A DNA stretch of 64,000 nt from the NCBI RefSeq assembly GCF_023952475.1, contig NZ_JALHRX010000008.1:124001-188000 (forward strand), read 5' to 3'. The number at the start of each line of letters is the position of its first letter. Positions within the stretch are counted from its first letter, which is position 1. Origin of the DNA: Cupriavidus sp. WGlv3 (GTDB taxonomy: Bacteria > Pseudomonadota > Gammaproteobacteria > Burkholderiales > Burkholderiaceae). Positions 7,974 through 15,694 of the stretch are shown here, in pieces. Position numbers and translations under genes: made by a program. The notes under the pieces are model-generated. The model did no database searches, was not told the origin of the DNA, and saw only the letters and a program-made list of their open reading frames with translations.

Positions 7974-9188
7974 ATGTCCCTGACGTCTGCCCAGCGCCGG
8001 CTGCCTGCCAGCGATGCGCGCCTTGGCGAGGTGCTGTCGGCGCTGTCGGCGCGCTTTGCCGGCGATGCCGGCGCGCACGATGCCGCGGCCAGCTTCCCGC
8101 ACGACAACTTCGCGCAGCTGCACGAGCATGGCCTGATCGCGCAGGTAGTGCCGCGCGCGCACGGCGGCGGCGGCGGCGCGAGCCTGGCGCAGGCGCGCCG
8201 CATCGTGGCCGCGCTGGCCGGCGGCGACGCCGCGACCGCGCTGGTGCTGACCATGACCTACCTGCAGCATCGCGCCATTGCGCGCGCCGATTCGCACTGG
8301 CCGGCGGCGCTGCGCGAGCAGGTCTTCGCCAGCGCGGTGCAGGAGGGCGCGCTGATTAATTCGCTGCGGGTGGAACCGCAGCTGGGCTCGCCCGCGCGCG
8401 GCGGCCTGCCGGCCACGGTGGCGACGCGCGTGGCCGACGGCTGGCGCGTCAGCGGCCGCAAGCTGTACAGCACCGGCATCCCCGCCTTGCGCTGGCTCGC
8501 GGTGTGGGCGCGCACCGACGAGCCGCAGCCGCGCGTGGGCGTGTTCCTGGTGCCGGGACCTGCGTCGGGTATCGCCGGCGTACGCATCGTGGAGAACTGG
8601 AACCACCTTGGCCTGCGTGCCTCGGGCAGCCACGAGACCGTGCTCGACAATGTCTGGATCCCGCCGGACCACGCCGTCGATATCCGTGCGCCCTCGGCGT
8701 GGGCGCCGGCTGGTGCCAGCCAGGCCGACGCTGACGCCAACGCCGACCAGCAGGCCTGGATGGTGGTGCTGCTGGGCAGCCTCTATGACGCGGTAGCGCG
8801 CGCGGCGTCGAACTGGCTCAACGACTTCGTGCGCGAGCGCGCGCCCGGCAGCCTGGGCGCGCCGCTGGCCACGCTGCCGCGTGTGCAGGAGGCCGTCGGC
8901 GAGATCGCCGCGCTGCTGCGCGTCAACCAGGTGCTGCTCGACGACGCCGCGGCGCGCACCGACGCGGGCGATCCGCCGGCAAGCGCCGACAGCGGTCTGC
9001 TGAAGTTCACCGTGACCGGCAACGCCATCCGCGCCGCGGAATTGGCGCTGCAGCTTTCGGGCAACCACGGGCTCAGCCGCAACCACCCACTCGAGCGCCA
9101 CTATCGCGACGTGCTGTGCAGCCGCATCCATACGCCGCAGAACGATTCGATCCTGCTCGCCGCCGGGCGCGCGCAGCTGGGCGTGTAA
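7974..9188 (+). CDS. Acyl-CoA-dehydrogenase-fold monooxygenase (SfnB/DszC-like)
   Basis: 404 residues with the three-part acyl-CoA dehydrogenase fold: helical N-terminal domain, central beta domain (GWRVSGRKLYSTGIPALRWL) and C-terminal helical domain. Members found with sulfur genes, such as DszC and SfnB, use reduced flavin and oxygen rather than acyl-CoA. The C-terminus ends HTPQNDSILLAAGRAQLGV, and I see no clear catalytic Glu of true dehydrogenases, in keeping with a flavin monooxygenase. It heads the rightward half of the island, 108 bases before the thiol dioxygenase. Its substrate is unknown; dimethyl sulfone-like compounds are one possibility. Confidence 0.8.
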   Translation: MSLTSAQRRLPASDARLGEVLSALSARFAGDAGAHDAAASFPHDNFAQLHEHGLIAQVVPRAHGGGGGASLAQARRIVAALAGGDAATALVLTMTYLQHRAIARADSHWPAALREQVFASAVQEGALINSLRVEPQLGSPARGGLPATVATRVADGWRVSGRKLYSTGIPALRWLAVWARTDEPQPRVGVFLVPGPASGIAGVRIVENWNHLGLRASGSHETVLDNVWIPPDHAVDIRAPSAWAPAGASQADADANADQQAWMVVLLGSLYDAVARAASNWLNDFVRERAPGSLGAPLATLPRVQEAVGEIAALLRVNQVLLDDAAARTDAGDPPASADSGLLKFTVTGNAIRAAELALQLSGNHGLSRNHPLERHYRDVLCSRIHTPQNDSILLAAGRAQLGV

Positions 9189-9296
9189 GCGCCGCCGCGC
9201 CCGCCGTGCTATGTTTGCGGGACCAGCGCCCCGCAGAGGGCCGCGCGGCCGGCCCCGGCGGCCGGCAACCACAACGAGACACTCCGGAGCATTCCC

Positions 9297-9914
9297 ATGG
9301 GCAGTTCCCCCGATCCCAACGCGCTGGCGCCGCTGCGCGATTTCATCACCGGCCTGGCCGCGCTGCTCGACCAGCACCCCGACGAGACCCGCATCCTGCA
9401 TGAAGGCGGGGCCCTGCTGGCAACGCTGGTAGCGCGCGATGACTGGCTGCCCGAGGCGTGGGCGCAGCCGCACCCCGAGTACTACCAGCAGCACCTGCTG
9501 CATTGCGATTCCGCCGAGCGCTTCTCCATCGTCAGCTTTGTCTGGGGGCCGGGCCAGCGCACGCCGATCCACGACCACACCGTGTGGGGACTGATCGGCA
9601 TGCTGCGCGGCGCCGAAGACGCGCAGCCGTTCGCGCTCGACGCCACCGGACGCCCCGTTGCCAGCGGCGCGAGCGTGCGCTTGCTGCCCGGGCAGGTCGA
9701 AGCCGTGTCGCCGGCGGTGGGCGATATCCATCGCGTCAACAACGTCTACGACGACCGCGTCTCGGTCAGCATCCATGTCTACGGCGCCAATATCGGCGCG
9801 GTGCGCCGCTCGGTCTACGCCGAGGACGGTGCCCGCAAGCCCTTTGTCTCGGGCTATTCCAACCAGACCCTGCCCAACCCGTGGGACCGCTCCCGCGAAC
9901 TTGCCCAGTCATGA
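9297..9914 (+). CDS. Thiol dioxygenase (cysteine or 3-mercaptopropionate dioxygenase)
   Basis: 205-residue cupin of the cysteine dioxygenase family. The iron ligands are visible: H92 and H94 in TPIHDHTVWG and H145 in GDIHRVNN. These enzymes add oxygen to a thiol to give a sulfinate in the cytosol. Bacterial members often prefer 3-mercaptopropionate over cysteine; the motif alone does not settle this. The stop overlaps the rhodanese start by four bases (ATGA), which ties the two functions together. The start has a modest upstream purine tract (CACTCCGGAGC). Confidence 0.9.
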   Translation: MGSSPDPNALAPLRDFITGLAALLDQHPDETRILHEGGALLATLVARDDWLPEAWAQPHPEYYQQHLLHCDSAERFSIVSFVWGPGQRTPIHDHTVWGLIGMLRGAEDAQPFALDATGRPVASGASVRLLPGQVEAVSPAVGDIHRVNNVYDDRVSVSIHVYGANIGAVRRSVYAEDGARKPFVSGYSNQTLPNPWDRSRELAQS

Positions 9915-11533
9915 CCACTGTTACCGCTACGCCGGCCGCGCCGGCCTTTCCGACGGTGTCGCCGGAAGCCGTACGCCACGCCTTGCGCAACCGCGACGAG
10001 ATCGCACTGATCGACGTACGCGAGGAAGATCCTTTCGCCCAGGAGCACCCGCTGTGGGCCGCCAACTTTCCGCTGTCGCGGCTGGAGCTGGACGCGTGGG
10101 CGCGCATTCCGCGCCGCGATACGCTGATCGTGGTCTACGGCGAGCATGCCGGCGCCGACCTCGCGCCACGCGCGGCGGCCGTGCTGCAAGGCCTGGGCTA
10201 TACCCGCGTGCATCGGCTCGAAGGCGGGCTGCGCGCATGGATCGATGGCGGCGGCGAGGTGTTCCGCGACGTCAACGTGCCGAGCAAGTCGTTCGGTGAA
10301 GTGGTGGAGGCCGCGCGCCATACGCCGTCGCTGGCGGCCGAGGAAGTGCAGGCACTGATCGACAGCCGGGCCGATGTGGTGATCGTCGACGCGCGCCGCT
10401 TCGACGAGTACCAGACCATGAGCATTCCCACCGCTACCAGCGTACCGGGCGCCGAGCTGGTGCTGCGCGTGCGCGAGCTCGCCCCCGATCCGCGCACGCG
10501 CGTGATCGTCAATTGCGCGGGTCGCACGCGCAGCATCATCGGCACGCAGTCACTGGTGAACGCGGGGATCCCGAACCCGGCGGCGGCGCTGCGCAACGGC
10601 ACCATCGGCTGGACCCTGGCCGGCCAGCAACTGGACCATGGCGCCAGCCGCCGCGCCCCGGCCGCGGTCAGCGACGCCAACCGCGACAGCGCCCGCCGCG
10701 GCGCACGCGAGATCGCCGACCGGGCCGGCGTGCGGCGCATCGCGCTGGCGCAGTTGGACACACTGCAGTCGCCCGGGCGCACGTTGTACCGCTTCGATGT
10801 GCGCACGCCCGAGGAATTCGCCGACGGCCACCTGCCGGGCTTTGTCAATGCGCCGGGCGGGCAGCTGGTGCAGGAAACCGACCACAGCGCCCCGGTGCGC
10901 GGCGCGCGCATGGTGCTGGCCGACGACGATGACGTGCGTGCGAGCATGACGGGATCCTGGCTGGCGCAGATGGGCTGGGAGGTATGGGTGGTGGAACCGG
11001 TGGCCGCGTCGGCGCGCAGCGAAACCGGCGCGGTTGCCGCGCCGGTGCCAACGCCAGGGCCAGTCGCCAGCGTCGGCACGGCGCAGCTGGCTGCGTGGCT
11101 GGACGCGGGCGACTCCAGCACCGCCGTGCTGGATTTCACCACCAGCGCCAACTACGTCAGGCGCCATATCCCGGGCGCGTATTTTGTCATTCGCGCCCAG
11201 CTGGCCGACGCGCTGGCCCGCATCCCGCGGCCGCAGCGCTACGTGCTCACCTGCGGCAGCAGCCTGCTGGCGCGCTTTGCCGCCGCCGACCTGCGGCGCC
11301 TGACCGATGCGGAGGTATTCGTGCTGGAAGGCGGCACCCAGGCCTGGATCGCCGCGGGGCTGCCGCTGGAGAGCGGCGAGACGCGCCTGGCCTCAGACCG
11401 CACCGACCGCTATCGCCGCCCCTATGAAGGCACCGACAACCCGCGCGAGGCGATGCAGGGTTACCTGGACTGGGAGTTCGGCCTGATCGCGCAACTGGAA
11501 CGCGACGGGACGCATGGGTTCAGGGTGGTGTAG
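9911..11533 (+). CDS. Four-domain rhodanese-like sulfurtransferase
   Basis: 540 residues made of four rhodanese units, at about 16-115, 139-240, 278-362 and 388-485. Domains 2 (NCAGRTRS, Cys202) and 4 (LTCGSSLL, Cys448) keep the sulfur-carrying cysteine. Domains 1 (VVYGEHAGAD) and 3 (LADDDDVRAS) have lost it and are probably structural. Rhodaneses move sulfane sulfur between donors and acceptors such as cyanide, glutathione or sulfite. The ATG at 9911 overlaps the thiol dioxygenase stop. The pairing suggests handling of persulfides or thiosulfate formed during thiol oxidation, which is inference. The last gene on this strand before the toxin pair. Confidence 0.92.
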   Translation: MTTVTATPAAPAFPTVSPEAVRHALRNRDEIALIDVREEDPFAQEHPLWAANFPLSRLELDAWARIPRRDTLIVVYGEHAGADLAPRAAAVLQGLGYTRVHRLEGGLRAWIDGGGEVFRDVNVPSKSFGEVVEAARHTPSLAAEEVQALIDSRADVVIVDARRFDEYQTMSIPTATSVPGAELVLRVRELAPDPRTRVIVNCAGRTRSIIGTQSLVNAGIPNPAAALRNGTIGWTLAGQQLDHGASRRAPAAVSDANRDSARRGAREIADRAGVRRIALAQLDTLQSPGRTLYRFDVRTPEEFADGHLPGFVNAPGGQLVQETDHSAPVRGARMVLADDDDVRASMTGSWLAQMGWEVWVVEPVAASARSETGAVAAPVPTPGPVASVGTAQLAAWLDAGDSSTAVLDFTTSANYVRRHIPGAYFVIRAQLADALARIPRPQRYVLTCGSSLLARFAAADLRRLTDAEVFVLEGGTQAWIAAGLPLESGETRLASDRTDRYRRPYEGTDNPREAMQGYLDWEFGLIAQLERDGTHGFRVV

Positions 11534-11555
11534 GGCGGCTGCGTTCCGGCAACGC

Positions 11556-11915
11556 CTAGAGCCGAAGCAGCAGGCGCATGGCCTCTTCCACCTTGCGCAG
11601 GTGATTGGGGGCCAGCGTCGCCACCGGGCGGCTGCCCATGAAACGGCGATTGGATATCGAGCGGACCTGGTCGATCAACAGGTCCGTTTCATGGGCCAGC
11701 CCCGGCAGCTGCCCCAGCGCCACGCGCAACGGAAAGCAATCCTCGGGCTCGGTCTGTGATGTCCCGGGCACGACGATCGTAGTCGGATGACCGGCATCGC
11801 TGAGCAGATCGGTCTGCAGCACCAGCGCCGGCCGGTTTCGCTTGGCAGGCTCTTCCCGGTGGGCCTGGGGATTGAAATCGACCTCCCAGACCTGTCCCCG
11901 CCTCAGCTTAAGCAA
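11556..11915 (-). CDS. MazF/PemK-family mRNA interferase toxin
   Basis: 119 residues of the PemK/MazF fold: RRGQVWEVDFNP near the N-terminus, the conserved NRPALVLQ strand, TTIVVPGTS and DLLIDQVRSI. Such toxins cut mRNA at short sequences and are held inactive by the antitoxin. The apparent start is TTG at 11915, inside the end of the antitoxin gene (8-base overlap), so translation is coupled and probably weak. The gene is convergent with the rhodanese gene. Confidence 0.88.
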   Translation of the reverse strand: MLKLRRGQVWEVDFNPQAHREEPAKRNRPALVLQTDLLSDAGHPTTIVVPGTSQTEPEDCFPLRVALGQLPGLAHETDLLIDQVRSISNRRFMGSRPVATLAPNHLRKVEEAMRLLLRL

Positions 11916-12138
11916 GGCCGTCTCCGGCGGTGCTGTCCATCTCTTCGTTGGCAGCCAGGTGCTTCGCCCCTAACTTGCGCGACAGCATCGCGATACGGTT
12001 GGCCATCTCGCGCTCGTTTTTCTCGCGGACGGCGTCGCGGATGTAGTCCGACGTCTTCTGGCCTGCCGCAGTCGCCAGCGCGCGGGTTTGCTCGGCCAGT
12101 TCTTCGCCTGCGCGGAATGACAGGGTCGTGCCTTGCAT
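11908..12138 (-). CDS. Ribbon-helix-helix antitoxin
   Basis: 76 residues from ATG 12138, chosen because GGAG precedes it at good spacing; an upstream ATG at 12180 would add 14 unlikely residues. The N-terminal TLSFRAGEELAEQTRALA is a ribbon-helix-helix strand and helix, followed by SDYIRDAVREKNERE. The C-terminal tail would wrap the toxin. The pair would normally repress its own promoter. RHH antitoxins are known partners of MazF-type toxins, beside the commoner AbrB-type partners. Confidence 0.85.
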   Translation of the reverse strand: MQGTTLSFRAGEELAEQTRALATAAGQKTSDYIRDAVREKNEREMANRIAMLSRKLGAKHLAANEEMDSTAGDGLA

Positions 12139-12338
12139 GAGTGGCTCCGACAATGGGTAATACGCAATTATAGCGCTCATTTGTCACGCGTTCTTGTATT
12201 ACGAAATTGCAGACGATAGACCCTTCGCCGCTTGGCGAAAGGTGAAAGAAGCCTACGGAGACGGGCAATGGCGGGGTAGGGGAGAAGTCTGAAAGACGTG
12301 AAAGGCGCGCGATCTCTCTACAGCAAGGGAACGAACGT

Positions 12339-12375
12339 AACGATTCCCTGTCAATCGTAATCGTTCAGTTACAAT
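12339..12375. promoter_or_regulatory. Operator-like inverted repeat and -10 box before efflux operon 1
   Basis: AACGATT (12339-12345) pairs with AATCGTT (12359-12365), and a second copy AATCGT (12353-12358) makes a nested inverted repeat with a 7-base centre. A -10-like TACAAT follows at 12370-12375. A weak -35 (TGTCAA, 12349-12354) lies inside the repeat at a short 15-base spacing, as seen for metal-responsive promoters. This is an inference. The rest of the 311-base gap from 12139 to 12449 shows nothing else clear. Confidence 0.5.
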
Positions 12376-12449
12376 GCTGTCCTGCAGCATCCCTGGCGGC
12401 CCCCCGTAACAACCTGGCCCCGGGCGATGCCGCCAATGCCCCCGACCCA

Positions 12450-12860
12450 ATGCGACTGTTGTTCCTGCTGCTGACTGCCATGTGCCTGTCGCTGCTCTCC
12501 TTTGGAGCAGCGGCGGACGCGCGCGCGGCGTTGCCGGGGCCGCAACAGGCGGGGGTGGACCTGATCGACATGGCGGCGGCACAGCCTGTCGACGATCTGG
12601 GCCGCATCGTGGTGCCCGGCGACGACGGGCTGCACGACGACGATATCTGCGATGACCCGCCACCCGGGTACTGCAATATCTGGTCGGCCGACCTGCTCGA
12701 TCCGCTCGACCTGCTCGACGAGATCGAAGAATCCAGTGCGCTGTTTGCGTTGCCGCCGGTGAAGCTGTTGCTGCCCAGCGGCGACGTGGCCCAGCGCCCG
12801 CCCGGCCGCGCCGACCCGCCGCCTTCGGCCTTCTTCCGGCCGCCCATACCCCTGGCCTGA
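12450..12860 (+). CDS. Exported acidic protein preceding efflux operon 1
   Basis: 136 residues with a clear signal peptide (MRLLFLLLTAMCLSLLSFGA, cleaved after about ADA). The mature part is strongly acidic (GLHDDDICDDPPPGYCN, then LDPLDLLDEIEES), contains two Cys and ends in a proline-rich tail. I do not recognise a domain. Its position and tail resemble CzcI-like small exported proteins that precede RND metal efflux genes, including the one at 54903 in this window. The Asp/Cys-rich centre could bind metal. The CzcC gene starts 216 bases later. Confidence 0.6.
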   Translation: MRLLFLLLTAMCLSLLSFGAAADARAALPGPQQAGVDLIDMAAAQPVDDLGRIVVPGDDGLHDDDICDDPPPGYCNIWSADLLDPLDLLDEIEESSALFALPPVKLLLPSGDVAQRPPGRADPPPSAFFRPPIPLA

Positions 12861-13076
12861 CCGCTTTCCTGCGCCCGCATCACGCGCGCTGCCGCATGCA
12901 GCCGCCCAGCGCGGGCCGCGCCCCTTTGCCTGATATCGCCAGCCTGCCTGCCGCCTGACCGCGCGGGCATGCCGCCGCCGTTTTGCGTCCTGCCGTGATT
13001 ACGTCCCCGTGACGGCGTCACCCGGGGCGGGCGGCAGCGTGGCGAGAGGCAGACGTACCGCTTGCTTTCCCGACTC

Positions 13077-14525
13077 ATGACAACAACCAAGCTGACCCTG
13101 ATCGCGTCGCTTTCGCTGATGGCGCTTGCCGCGGCCCCGGCCCAGGCCGGAGCCCAAGGCGGCACCTCCGCGAAGGCGACAGACCTGGCCGGTGCCGCGC
13201 CTGCGGCCCGCGCACCGCTGTCCAAGCCGGCTGCCGCGCCGCTGCCGGGCGCCGCCATCCTGGCGGCCGCCGCCGTACCAAAGACCGCTCCTGCCGGCGC
13301 CGCCGTCGCCGGACCCGCCTATTCGCTGCCCCAGCTGCTCGACCTGGCCCAGTCCACCAACAAGGGCGTGGCCGCCGCCGAAGCCAATGTCGATGTGGCC
13401 AGCGCCGCGATCAGCAGCGCCCGCGCCTATCCGAATCCGCAGGTCGAGGTGATGTATGGCCGCATGTCCGGCAAGCAGCCGGGCGTGGCCAGCGGCAATG
13501 CGCCCAGCTATGCGGTGGTGCAGAAGTTCGATTACCCGCACCAGCGCAACCTGCGCGAGGCCATGGCGACGCGCGGGCTGGAATCGTCGCAGGCGCTGCG
13601 GCAGGGCTTCCGCGCCGACCTGGCCGCGCGCGTGAAGACCGCCTACTACGACGTGCTGCGCCGCGAGAGCGAACTGCACGCCGCCGAGGAAGACCTGGCG
13701 ATGATGCGCCAGATCCACTCGCGCGCACGCCTGCGCGTGGAAGTGGGCGAGGCCCCGCGCTACGAGCTGATCAAGGCCGAGACCGAACTGCTGGCGTCGC
13801 AGAAGAGCCAGCAGACCGCCGAGCTGCGCGTCAACCAGGCCAAGGCCGCGCTGCGCCAGCAGGTGGGTGGCGCCATGCCGGGCCAGTTCTCGCTGGCGGG
13901 CACGCTGGGCCAGTCGCCCGACGTGCCGCCGCTGCCGGCGCTGCGCGACACCATGACCGCCAGCAACGCCGAACTGGTCCAGCGCCGCATGGAGCTGGAG
14001 CGCGCGCAGCTGGGCGTCGATTACCAGAAGTCGCTGCGCTGGCCGGAAGTGGCGCTGCGCGCCAGCACCGACCGCCAGCCCGACAACAACGTCTCGCAGA
14101 TCGGCCTGATCCTGACCATCCCGCTGTGGGACCGCCGCCGCGGCCCGGTGGGCGAAGCCACCGCGCAGGCCACGCAGGCGCGCAGCGCGCTGGAGATGCG
14201 CGAGTTCGAGCTGACGCAGGAACTGGAAGCGGCCTACCGCCAGTACGAGATCAACCAGGCCCAGGTGACGGCGCTCGAGTCCGGCATCGTGCGCGAGGCC
14301 GAGTCGGCGCTGGGCGTGGCCGAGGCCGCCTACCGCTTCGGCGAGCGCGGCATCCTGGACTACCTCGATGCCCAGCGCGTGCTGCGTGGCGCGCGCAATG
14401 AGCTGATCGCCGCGCAGTACGACCTGCAACTGGCCGCGATCCAGATCGAAAAGCTTATGTCGACCGCCCCCGGCGCCACCGCCGCGCCGGGCCTGCAGCC
14501 GACGTCCAACATCGAACAGAAATAA
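13077..14525 (+). CDS. Outer-membrane factor of metal RND efflux system 1 (CzcC-like)
   Basis: 482 residues of the outer membrane efflux (TolC-like) family with a signal peptide, then an Ala/Pro-rich stretch and two repeated alpha-hairpin units (for example LPQLLDLAQSTNKGVAAAEA and VEVGEAPRYELIKAETELLA). It forms the outer-membrane channel for the CzcB and CzcA-like proteins encoded just downstream. ATG 13077 is preferred; a TTG at 13062 lies in the same frame and neither has a strong ribosome site. Two bases separate it from the next gene. Confidence 0.9.
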   Translation: MTTTKLTLIASLSLMALAAAPAQAGAQGGTSAKATDLAGAAPAARAPLSKPAAAPLPGAAILAAAAVPKTAPAGAAVAGPAYSLPQLLDLAQSTNKGVAAAEANVDVASAAISSARAYPNPQVEVMYGRMSGKQPGVASGNAPSYAVVQKFDYPHQRNLREAMATRGLESSQALRQGFRADLAARVKTAYYDVLRRESELHAAEEDLAMMRQIHSRARLRVEVGEAPRYELIKAETELLASQKSQQTAELRVNQAKAALRQQVGGAMPGQFSLAGTLGQSPDVPPLPALRDTMTASNAELVQRRMELERAQLGVDYQKSLRWPEVALRASTDRQPDNNVSQIGLILTIPLWDRRRGPVGEATAQATQARSALEMREFELTQELEAAYRQYEINQAQVTALESGIVREAESALGVAEAAYRFGERGILDYLDAQRVLRGARNELIAAQYDLQLAAIQIEKLMSTAPGATAAPGLQPTSNIEQK

Positions 14526-14527
14526 CC

Positions 14528-15688
14528 ATGCGTCCCAATTTCCTGCTTTCGCTGACGGCCGCCGCCGTCCTGACGTTCAGCCTGGCGGCCTGTTCCGACA
14601 AACCTGAACCGGTCGCCGAGGCGCCCAAGCTGCCGCCCGGCGTGATCCAGCCCGAGGGCAACCTGCAGAAGGGCCTGAAGGTGGCCCCGGTGGCCACCTC
14701 CCCATTCAGCGAGATGCTGCGCGTGGCCGGCCGCATCGACTTCGACGAGCAGCGCGTGTCGCGCATCGGCGCCAGCGTGACCGGCCGCGTCACCGACCTC
14801 TATGCCACGCTGGGCCAGGAAGTGAAGGCCGGCCAGGTGCTGGCGCGCCTGCACAGCAGCGAGCTGGGCGCGGCGCAGATGGCGTTCCTGAAGAGCGAGG
14901 CCCAGACCGAGCTGCAAGACCGCAACGCCGAGCGCGCGCGCCAGCTGTTTGCCGCCGACGTGATCGGCCGCGGCGAACTGCAGCGGCGCGAGAGCGAACT
15001 GGCGATCGCCTCGGCCGAGATGCGCGCCTACCGCGACCAGCTGCGCGTGCTGGGCATGTCGGCGAGCTCGATCGCGCAACTGGCCAAGAGCGGCAGCATC
15101 AACTCGCACTCGCCGGTGTATTCCAGCATCAGCGGCACCGTGGTCGAGCGCAACGTGGCGCAGGGCCAGGTGGTGCAGCCCGCCGACGCGCTCTACACCG
15201 TGGCCGACCTGTCGCGCGTATGGGTGGTGGCCGAGGTCCCCGAGCAGCAGGCCGCGCAGGTGGCAGAAGGCCAGAGCGTGGAGATCGAGGTGCCGTCGCT
15301 GGCCAACGGCGCCGGGCGCCAGACCATTACCGGCAAGCTGATCTACGTGGGCCGCACGGTCAGCCCGCAGTCGCGCACGGTGCTGGTCCGCACCGAGCTG
15401 GAGAACCGCGAGGGCCGGCTCAAGCCGGCCATGCTGGCCAGCATGCTGATTGCCGGCAAGCCGGTCGACCAGCTGGTGGTGCCGGCGGCGGCGGTGGTGC
15501 GCGACGGCAATGACGAAATGGTCTATGTCGAGATGCCGGGCAACAAGTACCGCCTGACCCGCGTCAAGCTGGGTGCCGAAAGCGACGGCATGCGCGTGGT
15601 CCAGAACGGCGTGAAGGCCGGCGACCGCATCGTGGTCGAGGGCGCCTTCCACCTGGACAACGAGCGCAAGCGCCTCGAACAAGGGTAA
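14528..15688 (+). CDS. Periplasmic adaptor of metal RND efflux system 1 (CzcB-like lipoprotein)
   Basis: 386 residues. A lipobox (SLAAC, Cys22) predicts an inner-membrane lipoprotein. Barrel-sandwich halves flank a short hairpin: GRVTDLYATLGQEVKAGQVL and ISGTVVERNVAQGQVVQPAD, then a beta-barrel and membrane-proximal domain. No His-rich metal-binding N-terminus is present. It links the RND pump to the outer-membrane channel. Confidence 0.92.
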   Translation: MRPNFLLSLTAAAVLTFSLAACSDKPEPVAEAPKLPPGVIQPEGNLQKGLKVAPVATSPFSEMLRVAGRIDFDEQRVSRIGASVTGRVTDLYATLGQEVKAGQVLARLHSSELGAAQMAFLKSEAQTELQDRNAERARQLFAADVIGRGELQRRESELAIASAEMRAYRDQLRVLGMSASSIAQLAKSGSINSHSPVYSSISGTVVERNVAQGQVVQPADALYTVADLSRVWVVAEVPEQQAAQVAEGQSVEIEVPSLANGAGRQTITGKLIYVGRTVSPQSRTVLVRTELENREGRLKPAMLASMLIAGKPVDQLVVPAAAVVRDGNDEMVYVEMPGNKYRLTRVKLGAESDGMRVVQNGVKAGDRIVVEGAFHLDNERKRLEQG

Positions 15689-15694
15689 TCGGCC

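Noticed and set aside
13062..13077. TTG at 13062 as start of the CzcC-like gene
   Set aside because: It adds five residues before a normal signal peptide and has no better ribosome site than ATG 13077; kept only as an alternative.
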